DNA of 6,279 nucleotides from Methanocellales archaeon (GTDB lineage Archaea; Halobacteriota; UBA148), in contig JAAEEL010000052.1 in the NCBI GenBank assembly GCA_013415795.1, positions 1 through 6,279 of the forward strand, written 5' to 3'. This document shows, one piece after another, positions 1-6,245 of the stretch. Below the pieces are notes generated by a model. That model saw only the letters and a program-made list of their open reading frames with translations, made no database searches and was not told the DNA's origin. How positions within the stretch are numbered: position 1 is the first letter of the stretch; each line of letters starts with the position of its first letter. A program made the translations under genes and the position numbers.

Positions 1-63
1 ATCTTCTATAATCTGTCCTAAGACTGAAGTACATTGCTTTATTATGGCATCTTTAGTCGACAT
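1..63 (-). CDS. UPF0147 family protein, N-terminal 21 codons (partial)
   Basis: Reading the minus strand from the ATG at 63 gives 21 uninterrupted codons, MSTKDAIIKQCTSVLGQ then IIED, up to the window edge. A strong Shine-Dalgarno GGAGGG (68-73) sits 4 nt upstream, and a TATA element lies about 45 nt upstream, so the start is well supported. The pattern of a short charged N-terminus followed by hydrophobic-xx-hydrophobic-x-QIIED resembles, from memory, the start of archaeal UPF0147 proteins. These are small helical proteins of about 80-90 residues and unknown function, in which this segment is followed by a VPRNIR-like stretch. That diagnostic part lies outside the window, so the family name is tentative, while the existence of a gene start is fairly secure. 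It follows hef on the same strand but has its own promoter. Confidence 0.6.
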   Translation of the reverse strand, partial: MSTKDAIIKQCTSVLGQIIED

Positions 64-67
64 AAAT

Positions 68-73
68 CCCTCC
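68..73 (-). promoter_or_regulatory. Shine-Dalgarno site of the UPF0147-like gene
   Basis: GGAGGG on the minus strand, 4 nt before the ATG at 63, matches the archaeal anti-Shine-Dalgarno sequence well and fixes the start of the partial gene. Confidence 0.7.
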
Positions 74-103
74 AAATTATTAAAGTTGCCAACCTATATT
101 AAA

Positions 104-116
104 TCTTATATATCCT
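104..116 (-). promoter_or_regulatory. TATA-box promoter of the UPF0147-like gene
   Basis: The minus strand reads AAGGATATATAAGA here, a good archaeal TATA element with purines just upstream that could serve as a BRE. Transcription would start about 25 nt downstream, near position 82-86, giving a leader of roughly 20 nt that contains the GGAGGG site. This suggests the gene is transcribed separately from hef. Confidence 0.6.
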
Positions 117-233
117 TATCATACTTCTTAAACCTTAAACTGGAGACAGCGATCAAGTCAAACAAACCAAACCCTCCAAAAAACAACCAAAATCGTCGAA
201 TCACAGACATAACCATGAAATAAACCACTTCTT

Positions 234-256
234 GTTTTGACTAAAAAAATCAAAAC
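234..256 (-). terminator. T-tract terminator of hef overlapping its stop codon
   Basis: On the minus strand, GTTTTGA (256-250) and TCAAAAC (240-234) form a perfect 7-bp inverted repeat around a 9-nt loop containing seven consecutive T residues (248-242). The TGA stop of hef lies inside the left arm. Archaeal termination depends mainly on U-tracts, so the T7 run just after the stop is the likely functional part. The stem is AT-rich and its contribution is uncertain. Confidence 0.5.
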
Positions 257-1941
257 GTACCCAACGTCCTCTGTTTTTGTTTGTCCTTGTCAGGTCCCTT
301 TAAACCTTCACTCAAACTCGCAACAGCCCGCCTCATTTTCCTCTCCCTAGCCATACTAGCCCAATGATGGACCTCGTCTGCTGTGCCACTGGCAATCAAT
401 ATCTTAACCCTCCCAAAACCCTTTCGAGCAGTCCTACCCATCCTTTGTATAAGTCTAATCTCGCTTGGGATGGGTTCATAAAAAATGACAAAATCCACTG
501 AAGGCATGTCAAGCCCCTCCTCCGCAATGCTCGTTGCCACTAATACGTTGTATGTGCCACTCTGAAAGTCTTGAAGTATGGATGACTGCTCTTCCTGCGT
601 AAGCCCCACGTCCTGTTGCTTGGAAGCTTGCCCTACAAATCTTATGGGTCTTACAGATTCAACCCCTTCCATGCTACGAATTATCTTTGTCGCAGTATCT
701 CTAAACTGAGTAAAAACTATAATCCTTGATTTTGGATTCTGTGACAACTCGCTTACTACTGCTTTTCTAAGCTTTTCCAGCTTGGGATGATCTATTTTCG
801 AATATCTTTCTACTAGTTTCATCAAAATATGAAAGTCTTGGGTACTCGTGATCCTCATCGCAAATTTAATACCCCTCTTAGCCTTGTCTTGCACACTCTT
901 TAGAAATTTTTGCAGAACTTCTATATCCTGTGTCGTAAGAACTTCGATAGCATGAGAAATTGATATCGATGCCGCTTGAAGTACGATGGCAGTATATAAA
1001 CTCCTTTGATTTTTATCTCGGTCTAGCTTAGCACTCAGCCTTTGACGCAATATCAACAAATCCTTCTTGCTTACATATTTGGTTTTTTTGTATGTCAGCA
1101 TTCCCATGGATTGTAGCTTTTTTATCTCGCTATAAAGCATGCCCTCTAACACGTCTTTGATTTCCTTATACTCCTTTGGCAATTCTACCTTTTGCCAACT
1201 AATAATCAGTGGGGGGATGTAGGGCTTTACATCATCATCATCTTTAGACCTATATTCTATTGAATCGATGAATAAGTTCTCATATGTTTCCTTGATAACC
1301 ACTCTGTCTTGCCCAGGAGAAGCGGTTAATGCTAATATAAGCGGTTCTGTGCACTGATTTACATATCTCTCTGCAATCTGGTTGTATGCATACTTTTTCC
1401 TAGCTCTGTGGGCTTCATCGAATATTATGAGGCAAACATCCTCAAGATCATAGCGACCTCCAACCACGTCGTTTCTTATTAGCTGCGGCGTTGCAAATAT
1501 GATTTGTGCATTTTTCCATAGTTCTGCTCTTTTTTTAGGTTCCACTTTGCCGGTCATAATCTCGAAACCACCCGTTAATAGAAATCTTTTGAAACTATCA
1601 TGGTGCTGTAAAACCAGCGGTCTAGTGGGTGCGAGAATCAAGACCTTTTTTAGAGGATATATGCTAAGCCTATGGGCTGCTACTAGGAGGGACACAATTG
1701 TCTTGCCTAAGGCGGTTGGAAGGATGACCAAGGTATTATGCTCTAAGCACGTATCTAGAATATTTTGCTGATACAATCGCTTCTCCACCATCCCAGGTCG
1801 GATCAGTGGATGAGACACATATTTACTATCCATCCCTGAAAAATAAGTTTCATGAGCATAAATAATTACTTGAGTTTGGTATTTAAGATAGGTGGCGATA
1901 GAGTTGCTGATGTAATGCTTTTTATAATAATCAAGTCGCAT
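250..1941 (-). CDS. hef: Hef/FANCM-family DNA helicase lacking the XPF nuclease domain
   Basis: This is a superfamily 2 helicase of the archaeal Hef type, which remodels stalled replication forks and branched DNA. Numbering is from the outermost ATG. Motif I is PTALGKT (75-81), the DEAH box is IIFDEAHRA (172-180), motif III is TASPG (206-210), motif V is ATSIAEEGLDMP (469-480) and motif VI is QRMGRTAR (499-506). The roughly 170 residues between the RecA-like lobes form the helical insert typical of Hef. Full-length Hef (about 730-780 residues) continues into an XPF/ERCC4 nuclease and HhH domain. This protein instead stops at 563 with QRTLGTF (557-563), a PCNA-binding (PIP)-like motif. Met37 (ATG at 1833) begins the conserved-looking HPLI...RLYQ segment and has a TATA-like element about 27 nt upstream. 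The upstream ATG used here has a weak AGGT site and a TATA box near 2001. The family call is firm; the start is not. Confidence 0.92.
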   Translation of the reverse strand: MRLDYYKKHYISNSIATYLKYQTQVIIYAHETYFSGMDSKYVSHPLIRPGMVEKRLYQQNILDTCLEHNTLVILPTALGKTIVSLLVAAHRLSIYPLKKVLILAPTRPLVLQHHDSFKRFLLTGGFEIMTGKVEPKKRAELWKNAQIIFATPQLIRNDVVGGRYDLEDVCLIIFDEAHRARKKYAYNQIAERYVNQCTEPLILALTASPGQDRVVIKETYENLFIDSIEYRSKDDDDVKPYIPPLIISWQKVELPKEYKEIKDVLEGMLYSEIKKLQSMGMLTYKKTKYVSKKDLLILRQRLSAKLDRDKNQRSLYTAIVLQAASISISHAIEVLTTQDIEVLQKFLKSVQDKAKRGIKFAMRITSTQDFHILMKLVERYSKIDHPKLEKLRKAVVSELSQNPKSRIIVFTQFRDTATKIIRSMEGVESVRPIRFVGQASKQQDVGLTQEEQSSILQDFQSGTYNVLVATSIAEEGLDMPSVDFVIFYEPIPSEIRLIQRMGRTARKGFGRVKILIASGTADEVHHWASMARERKMRRAVASLSEGLKGPDKDKQKQRTLGTF

Positions 1942-1995
1942 GTGACCTTTGTTTCTTTGATCATCTTTACGTAACTTTTCCTACCTTTACAAAAT

Positions 1996-2008
1996 AAATA
2001 TATAATAT
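1996..2008 (-). promoter_or_regulatory. TATA-box candidate for hef
   Basis: The minus strand reads ATATTATATATTT across this segment. A start about 25 nt downstream, near 1975, would leave a leader of roughly 35 nt before the ATG at 1941. The surrounding DNA is AT-rich, so chance occurrence cannot be excluded. A weaker alternative (ATTATTTAT, about 1856-1864) would give a leaderless transcript for the internal ATG at 1833. Confidence 0.45.
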
Positions 2009-2171
2009 AGGAATTAATCCAATACAACATATCTGGTTCTGTCTTCTGCCATTGTAATTAGTGTTCCCATAACTAGTGCAATATATGCGACTAATTAGCC
2101 AATTAAAATGCTCTCTATGGAAATCAAATTAGAACCCATATAAATTGTAATATTTTTATCACAAAATCTCT

Positions 2172-2186
2172 TGATGCTGGGCATCA
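2172..2186 (-). terminator. Small hairpin spanning the glyS stop codon
   Basis: TGATGC (2186-2181) and GCATCA (2177-2172) form a perfect 6-bp stem with a 3-nt CCA loop on the minus strand, and the first three bases are the glyS TGA stop. The downstream sequence has only a modest T4 run (2167-2164) before an AT-rich stretch. It may assist termination or 3'-end stability at the end of the operon. The call is tentative because archaeal terminators do not require hairpins. Confidence 0.35.
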
Positions 2187-3839
2187 GATCAATGTTCCGG
2201 CTTTTTCAAATATGACACCACCGGCGATCAACTCCCCCATAACACTAGGAACGTCTCCGATGAGAACTCGTATCTGTTTCATCGAGTCCCTGTCTCGTAT
2301 GGTTACTGTATCATCATCCAATGTCTGATGATCTATGGTTATGGCGAAAGGAGTTCCAATCTCATCATGTCGCCGATATCTTCGCCCGATAGTGCCGGAT
2401 TCGTCATAGTCGACCAGAAATCCGTTTTTGCGTAACGAGCGTTCCACCCACCTCCCCTTCTTATCAAGACCGTCTCTTGAGAGTAGAGGTAAAACCACTC
2501 CTTGTATTGGCGCAATATTGGGGGGAAGACGTAGCACCACCCTTCTCTCACCCTCTACTTCTTCTTCATCAAAAGAATGCTCTAACAAAACGTAAACGAT
2601 CCTGTCGATGCCATATGAAGGCTCAATAACGTGTGGTAACACCCTCTCTCCACTTATTTCTTCACTAACGAGCTCATATTTAACCAAATCTTTTGTTAGA
2701 GGAATCACCTCGTCTCCAACTCGGATCGTACCCTCCTCAAATTGATCCAAGCTTAGCGTTCTAAGGGCTTCTGTAACTTTTGCTGCATTATCCTTGAACT
2801 TGCGCCCTATAGCACGCATATTTGGCTTGATAACCATTCTTTCCCTTGTTATGGGTTTGTCATACGGTACGAAAACGGTCATTTCATTTTGGCTGTGCTT
2901 TGCATGAGCTTTCAGATCATAGTCTCCTCGGTTTGCGATGCCAACAATCTCAATCCAACCAAATCTATCTGTTAGTGCTTCGGCATCCCAACAGTCGATA
3001 GCATAATGTGCTATTTCATCATTTTTATGTTGCCTAAACCTGATTTTTTCTTGCGAAAATCCAATTTCAAGTAAAAAAAGCTGAATCTGTGCAATATGGT
3101 ATCCCACAAATTGTTGTTTTATGATTCCTTTTTCTACTGCATCTTTTAAAGAGAGCTTCAGAGTCTTTCCATCGCTAAGCTGCTCCTTCGCAGGGTATAA
3201 TTGCAAAACCACATTCTTGACATCTTCAAAGTTCGGATGCTCCGTCTTTCTGGGGTCTATGAAGATCTCAACCTCAGCTATTGTGAATTCCCTTAGTCGT
3301 AGGGTACCCTGTCTGGGCGATATCTCGTTTCGATATACCTTTCCTATTTGCGCAACACCAAATGGTAATCTGTCCCTATAAAACCTTAACAATCGATGAA
3401 AATCGACGAACATTCCCTGCGCAGTCTCTGGCCGTAGATATCCAATTCGTTTTGATCCTGGACCAATGGAGGTTTTAAACATTAGATTAAAGGCACAAAC
3501 CTCGCCAAGAGAACCACCACATTCTGGACATTTTTCCATGGCAGAATCTACCTTAAAAGCCTCTCCACATTTTTTACACTCGACCATCAAATCTGCGAAA
3601 TTGTTCACATGTCCAGAGGCTACAAACACATCTTCTATACACATAGTCGGCGTTTCGATCTCATAGAAACCCCCTCTTATTACGTGAAAATCGATCCATA
3701 TTTCCTTGATTCTCCTCTTCAGTGCGGTACCCAGAGGACCAAAGTCCCAAAATCCTGCGGTAGAGCCGTAAATCTCAAAAGAAGGCCAGAGAAAACCCCG
3801 ACGCTTTGCCAACTCTATGACCTTCTCGTATTTGTCCAT
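2184..3839 (-). CDS. glyS: Glycyl-tRNA synthetase (alpha2 type)
   Basis: This class II aminoacyl-tRNA synthetase charges tRNA-Gly with glycine in the cytoplasm. Numbering is from the ATG at 3839 (551 residues, close to the usual archaeal length). The N-terminus MDKYEKVIELAKRRGFLWPS is typical of the family. A zinc-ribbon pair follows (C88, C91, C104, C107), then RPETAQG (136-142), motif 2 (169-191; YRNE at 169-172, LREFT at 182-186), motif 3 EPSYGIDR (406-413) and a C-terminal anticodon-binding domain (about 435-545). I chose this ATG because GTGATC lies 3 nt upstream and matches the far end of the Shine-Dalgarno consensus, and because the protein then begins as family members do. A GTG at 3848, overlapping the CBS-gene stop, would add three residues. 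The gene is the last in a tight operon, 5 nt after the CBS gene. All visible active-site motifs look intact. Confidence 0.97.
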   Translation of the reverse strand: MDKYEKVIELAKRRGFLWPSFEIYGSTAGFWDFGPLGTALKRRIKEIWIDFHVIRGGFYEIETPTMCIEDVFVASGHVNNFADLMVECKKCGEAFKVDSAMEKCPECGGSLGEVCAFNLMFKTSIGPGSKRIGYLRPETAQGMFVDFHRLLRFYRDRLPFGVAQIGKVYRNEISPRQGTLRLREFTIAEVEIFIDPRKTEHPNFEDVKNVVLQLYPAKEQLSDGKTLKLSLKDAVEKGIIKQQFVGYHIAQIQLFLLEIGFSQEKIRFRQHKNDEIAHYAIDCWDAEALTDRFGWIEIVGIANRGDYDLKAHAKHSQNEMTVFVPYDKPITRERMVIKPNMRAIGRKFKDNAAKVTEALRTLSLDQFEEGTIRVGDEVIPLTKDLVKYELVSEEISGERVLPHVIEPSYGIDRIVYVLLEHSFDEEEVEGERRVVLRLPPNIAPIQGVVLPLLSRDGLDKKGRWVERSLRKNGFLVDYDESGTIGRRYRRHDEIGTPFAITIDHQTLDDDTVTIRDRDSMKQIRVLIGDVPSVMGELIAGGVIFEKAGTLI

Positions 3840-3844
3840 AATGA

Positions 3845-4687
3845 TCACTTGATCAAAACTCTGATCAAATCCTTGTCTAGAAGCAGCCCAGATAGCTTGT
3901 TGTGTGCGGTAACTATGGGAATTTGATCTACTCTATTACGACACATCTTTTTTGCACAGTTACTGATCTCAGAACGGCGAAATGCTGTTATGACGTCTTT
4001 GATCATTACCTCTTTTACCGGAACTTCTGGTAACTTTATGCGTGAGACACCATAGTAAAGATTCATCGTGTCTCTCATGCCCTCCCATGCCCACGCATCC
4101 CCATCCGAAGCGGCCGACATGTCAGATTTTTCAACGTAATCCTCGATCTCGCTTACATTGAGCAGATCTCTCTCGGTTATGATGCCGACGAGTTCTCCAT
4201 TCGAATTGAGCACAGGCGACGCCTCCATGTTGCTCAATCGCAGAATATCCATGACAACGGGCAGTGGAGTCCTATCCCAGATTGCAACCAGATCAGACCG
4301 AACATATTCTTCTACCGAATCCTTTATGTCCATGTCGGCGATTGCACCTATTATATCAGCAACAGTTATGAGGCCTATGAGTGTATCATCGGTTACAACA
4401 GGTAATCGCCGTATTTTTCCTTCAAGAATCACTTTTGCTGCATCAGATATATCGCATTCTGGAGAGATTGTTATAGGGTTTCTGGTCATTATCAGCGCAA
4501 GCTGCTCCTCTTCTGGGTGTTTGAGTAAATCTGTTCTGGTGACTATCCCAACCAATCTCTTATCCTTAACCACAGGAACACCAGAAATGCGCTCGCTCTT
4601 CAGTGTTTTTAATGCATCATCTCTGGAACCCGGAACGGTTGCATATACAACGTCTTTTATCATTACGTCTTCTACTTTTATTGACAT
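3845..4687 (-). CDS. Protein with four CBS domains (two Bateman modules)
   Basis: The 280 residues are almost entirely CBS domains, which usually bind adenine nucleotides or S-adenosylmethionine and act as energy or metabolite sensors. CBS1 spans about 5-57 (GIVTRTDL, 47-54), CBS2 about 63-117 (GLITVADI, 105-112), CBS3 about 125-177 (GIITERDL, 168-175) and CBS4 about 223-280 (GLLLDKDL near the end, lacking the usual Thr/Ser after G-hydrophobic-hydrophobic). A linker of about 45 residues, rich in Trp, Asp and Met (WAWEGMRDTMN), separates CBS3 and CBS4. There is no transmembrane segment, catalytic domain or DNA-binding domain. GGAGGG (4694-4699) precedes the ATG by 6 nt. The start shares one base with the stop of the decayed USP gene, and the stop lies just before glyS. 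The function is unknown; coupling to glyS suggests a link to translation, but this is inference. Confidence 0.9.
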   Translation of the reverse strand: MSIKVEDVMIKDVVYATVPGSRDDALKTLKSERISGVPVVKDKRLVGIVTRTDLLKHPEEEQLALIMTRNPITISPECDISDAAKVILEGKIRRLPVVTDDTLIGLITVADIIGAIADMDIKDSVEEYVRSDLVAIWDRTPLPVVMDILRLSNMEASPVLNSNGELVGIITERDLLNVSEIEDYVEKSDMSAASDGDAWAWEGMRDTMNLYYGVSRIKLPEVPVKEVMIKDVITAFRRSEISNCAKKMCRNRVDQIPIVTAHNKLSGLLLDKDLIRVLIK

Positions 4688-5038
4688 TATCTACCCTCCA
4701 GGACCTTCACTGAAACTGGTGTTTTTCTTATGATATTTTCTGCTACACTTCCCAATAAGGGTTTTTCGAGACTTTTTTCCAAGCATATCAACCCGAATCA
4801 AATTAATATCATCCTCTCAAAAATTGATATTTTCATTAGATGAATATTCAACTATATTTTCTGAGTGGAAATGCCCCTCATTCTTATTAGTTATTTCTTT
4901 AACCATTTTTGACTCCTTATCTCTTTTTCTGGAGTAAATACATATCTTGCCGCCATTTTGAACCGACAAGAATGGAAACAAATGCAGAAGCATCCAAATT
5001 AGCTTTCTTGTAAGCGGATAACCTGCGGTTTTGATCAT
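4687..5038 (-). pseudogene. Decayed universal stress protein (UspA-like) gene
   Basis: USP-like sequence is spread over three frames. Frame one (5039-4917) gives AYKKANLDASAFVSILVG then DMYLLQKKR and a stop. Frame two takes over near the A5 run at 4924-4928 with RDKESKMVKEI, continues through HSENIVEY, has a TGA at 4819-4817, then reads EDDINLIRVDMLGKK. Frame three starts in the A6 run at 4778-4773 and gives SLEKPLLGSVAENIIRK, TPVSVKVLEGR and TAA at 4689-4687. Read across the last shift, D-M-L-G followed by nine residues and GS matches the USP nucleotide-binding signature G-2x-G-9x-G(S/T), with the first Gly replaced by Asp. The usual N-terminal beta strand with its ATDGS-like motif is missing, and the span (about 117 codons) is short for a USP of 140-150. 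Its ATG overlaps the amidohydrolase stop (ATGA). The longest open piece, 73 codons, is unlikely to be a real protein. Homopolymer sequencing errors could explain the shifts, but not easily the lost N-terminus. Confidence 0.75.
4694..4699 (-). promoter_or_regulatory. Shine-Dalgarno site of the CBS-domain gene
   Basis: GGAGGG lies 6 nt upstream of the ATG at 4687 and falls inside the last codons of the upstream USP remnant (codons for L-E-G-R). The ribosome site of the CBS gene therefore constrains the 3' end of the decayed gene, which may explain why that end is the best preserved part. Confidence 0.7.
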
Positions 5039-6117
5039 TTTTTGTATAAATTATCTCCTACCACGACGGCCATTATGTCGTCGGGTCTTGCTCTTCTCAC
5101 GATACCACTCATGGGATTCTTAACACCTCTCATGTTGTTTGATTCCCCGTTGATTATCATTAGGTTTGCTGTTTTACCCTCAGCGATCGAACCCATACTC
5201 TTATCCAGACCTAATATTTTTGAACCGTTGAGAGTGCAGAGCGTAAATACTTGTCTATCATCCCTTAAAAATGCTTTTGCCACGAACTCCATCTCAGAGA
5301 ACATGTTAACTGAATTGAGCATTACGTTGTCAGTTCCTATTGCTACAGTTATACCTAAATCAATCATCTCCTTGATCGGTGGTTTTGTCCATGACCGTCC
5401 AACACCTGTCACGAAGTTCGATCTAGGACATGCTACCACAGGTATATTTTTATCAGCAACTTTTTTAAGATCATTATCATCTGCATAAGTCATGTGAACC
5501 AGGAAATCCGGATCTAATTTTAATGCATTATCGATATCTTTTCTGTTTGCTTCACCTGCGTGTATCGCAAACATCTTATCTTTCTTTTTCGTCAGCTCGG
5601 CCACTTCCTCTAGATAATCCCAGTTATAATCGTTAGTGCCACTCATCCCTATACCATCTGTTATTTTTAGAACGCCCTCCACATCACCATCTGGACGACC
5701 TAAGACGATGGACTTTATCTCTTTTATAATTGCATCTTTCAGAGCACACACCCCTACTACACCGCCCTCCCTAAAATCAGCAAATGCAGCAGTACCGCAG
5801 AATTTCATGTCCAATAAGCTTGACCTCATAGCTGCAACTAGTTCATCCTTTGGTGTTTCTGATAGAATTTTGTGTTTGAGTCCACCAGGCGAAACCAATG
5901 CCTCTAGAGAATCAAAATTTACATCCTTTAATACGGAATCGCCGATATGTGTATGTGCGTTTATAAATGCTGGAGCTACAATTCCATGTAAAACTGAATC
6001 CACCTCTCCTATGGCAACCTCACTAATCACCCCCTCTTTGATGACCACATATCCCTCTATCACATCAAAATCATCGCCGTATATGATGCTGCCAGAGATT
6101 ATATTTTCATTACTCAT
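5035..6117 (-). CDS. TRZ/ATZ-type metal-dependent amidohydrolase, substrate unknown
   Basis: This is a cytoplasmic amidohydrolase-superfamily enzyme of the chlorohydrolase/deaminase group (COG0402-like), which hydrolytically deaminates or dechlorinates heterocycles. Candidate metal and catalytic residues are all present: H55 and H57 in NAHTHIGDS, H186 and E189 in FAIHAGEA, H208 in LVHMTY, and D263 in IGTDNVMLN. The single H-x-H metal centre plus the HxxE proton-shuttle glutamate fits deaminases such as guanine, cytosine or S-adenosylhomocysteine deaminase. Flanking beta-sandwich segments are at about 1-50 and 310-360. At 360 residues it is somewhat shorter than typical members (380-450), but nothing essential appears to be missing. 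No Shine-Dalgarno precedes the ATG, and the promoter is upstream in 6118-6220. Its TGA overlaps the ATG of the USP remnant. Substrate cannot be assigned from sequence alone. Confidence 0.9.
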   Translation of the reverse strand: MSNENIISGSIIYGDDFDVIEGYVVIKEGVISEVAIGEVDSVLHGIVAPAFINAHTHIGDSVLKDVNFDSLEALVSPGGLKHKILSETPKDELVAAMRSSLLDMKFCGTAAFADFREGGVVGVCALKDAIIKEIKSIVLGRPDGDVEGVLKITDGIGMSGTNDYNWDYLEEVAELTKKKDKMFAIHAGEANRKDIDNALKLDPDFLVHMTYADDNDLKKVADKNIPVVACPRSNFVTGVGRSWTKPPIKEMIDLGITVAIGTDNVMLNSVNMFSEMEFVAKAFLRDDRQVFTLCTLNGSKILGLDKSMGSIAEGKTANLMIINGESNNMRGVKNPMSGIVRRARPDDIMAVVVGDNLYKK

Positions 6118-6190
6118 GGGGATGAAGTAAATAGTGCATCGAAGATTAAAACTTTTTCATTTCACAGGCGTTGAATAAAATCCAGAAAAA

Positions 6191-6200
6191 TAATATAATA
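6191..6200 (-). promoter_or_regulatory. Candidate TATA box for the amidohydrolase-CBS-glyS operon
   Basis: TTATATTATT on the minus strand would place transcription start near 6170, leaving a leader of about 50 nt. A second weaker element, GTTTTAATC (6144-6152), lies about 30 nt before the ATG and would give an almost leaderless mRNA, consistent with the lack of a Shine-Dalgarno site. I cannot choose between them. Confidence 0.35.
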
Positions 6201-6219
6201 ACTACAACTAAGGTCCGTA

Positions 6220-6240
6220 TCAAAAAAAAAATCAAAAAGT
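6220..6240 (-). terminator. T-rich terminator of the gene upstream of the amidohydrolase
   Basis: The minus strand has a T5 run (6238-6234) followed by a T10 run (6230-6221), a typical archaeal U-tract terminator. It lies just after a possible stop codon at 6246-6248, which supports the end of a gene entering from beyond the window. Confidence 0.5.
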
Positions 6241-6245
6241 TTAAT

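Noticed and set aside
1499..1771. 90-codon plus-strand open frame inside hef
   Set aside because: It is antisense to helicase motifs I and Ia and has no similarity that I recognise.
1942..2183. tRNA or other structured RNA between glyS and hef
   Set aside because: I found no cloverleaf, T-loop consensus or GC-rich fold in this AT-rich gap on either strand; only the stop-codon hairpin and TATA-like elements stand out.
2339..2551. 70-codon minus-strand open frame inside glyS in another frame
   Set aside because: It overlaps the anticodon-binding domain coding sequence of glyS, which is conserved and intact.
3121..3926. Three plus-strand open frames antisense to glyS and the end of the CBS gene
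   Set aside because: They are shadows of well-supported minus-strand genes with no domains of their own.
4158..4733. 191-codon plus-strand open frame
   Set aside because: It lies antisense to the CBS gene, is Ser/Thr/Ile-rich as expected from a mirrored coding strand, and has no recognisable domain or ribosome site.
4817..5038. 73-codon minus-strand open frame as a stand-alone hypothetical protein
   Set aside because: Only its middle and end resemble USP, its N-terminal part is a shifted reading of better USP-like sequence in another frame, and it ends at an internal TGA followed by more USP sequence. I annotate the region as a pseudogene.
5042..6130. Two plus-strand open frames (5042-5488 and 5636-6130)
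   Set aside because: Both are antisense to the amidohydrolase, whose catalytic motifs make the minus strand clearly the coding one.
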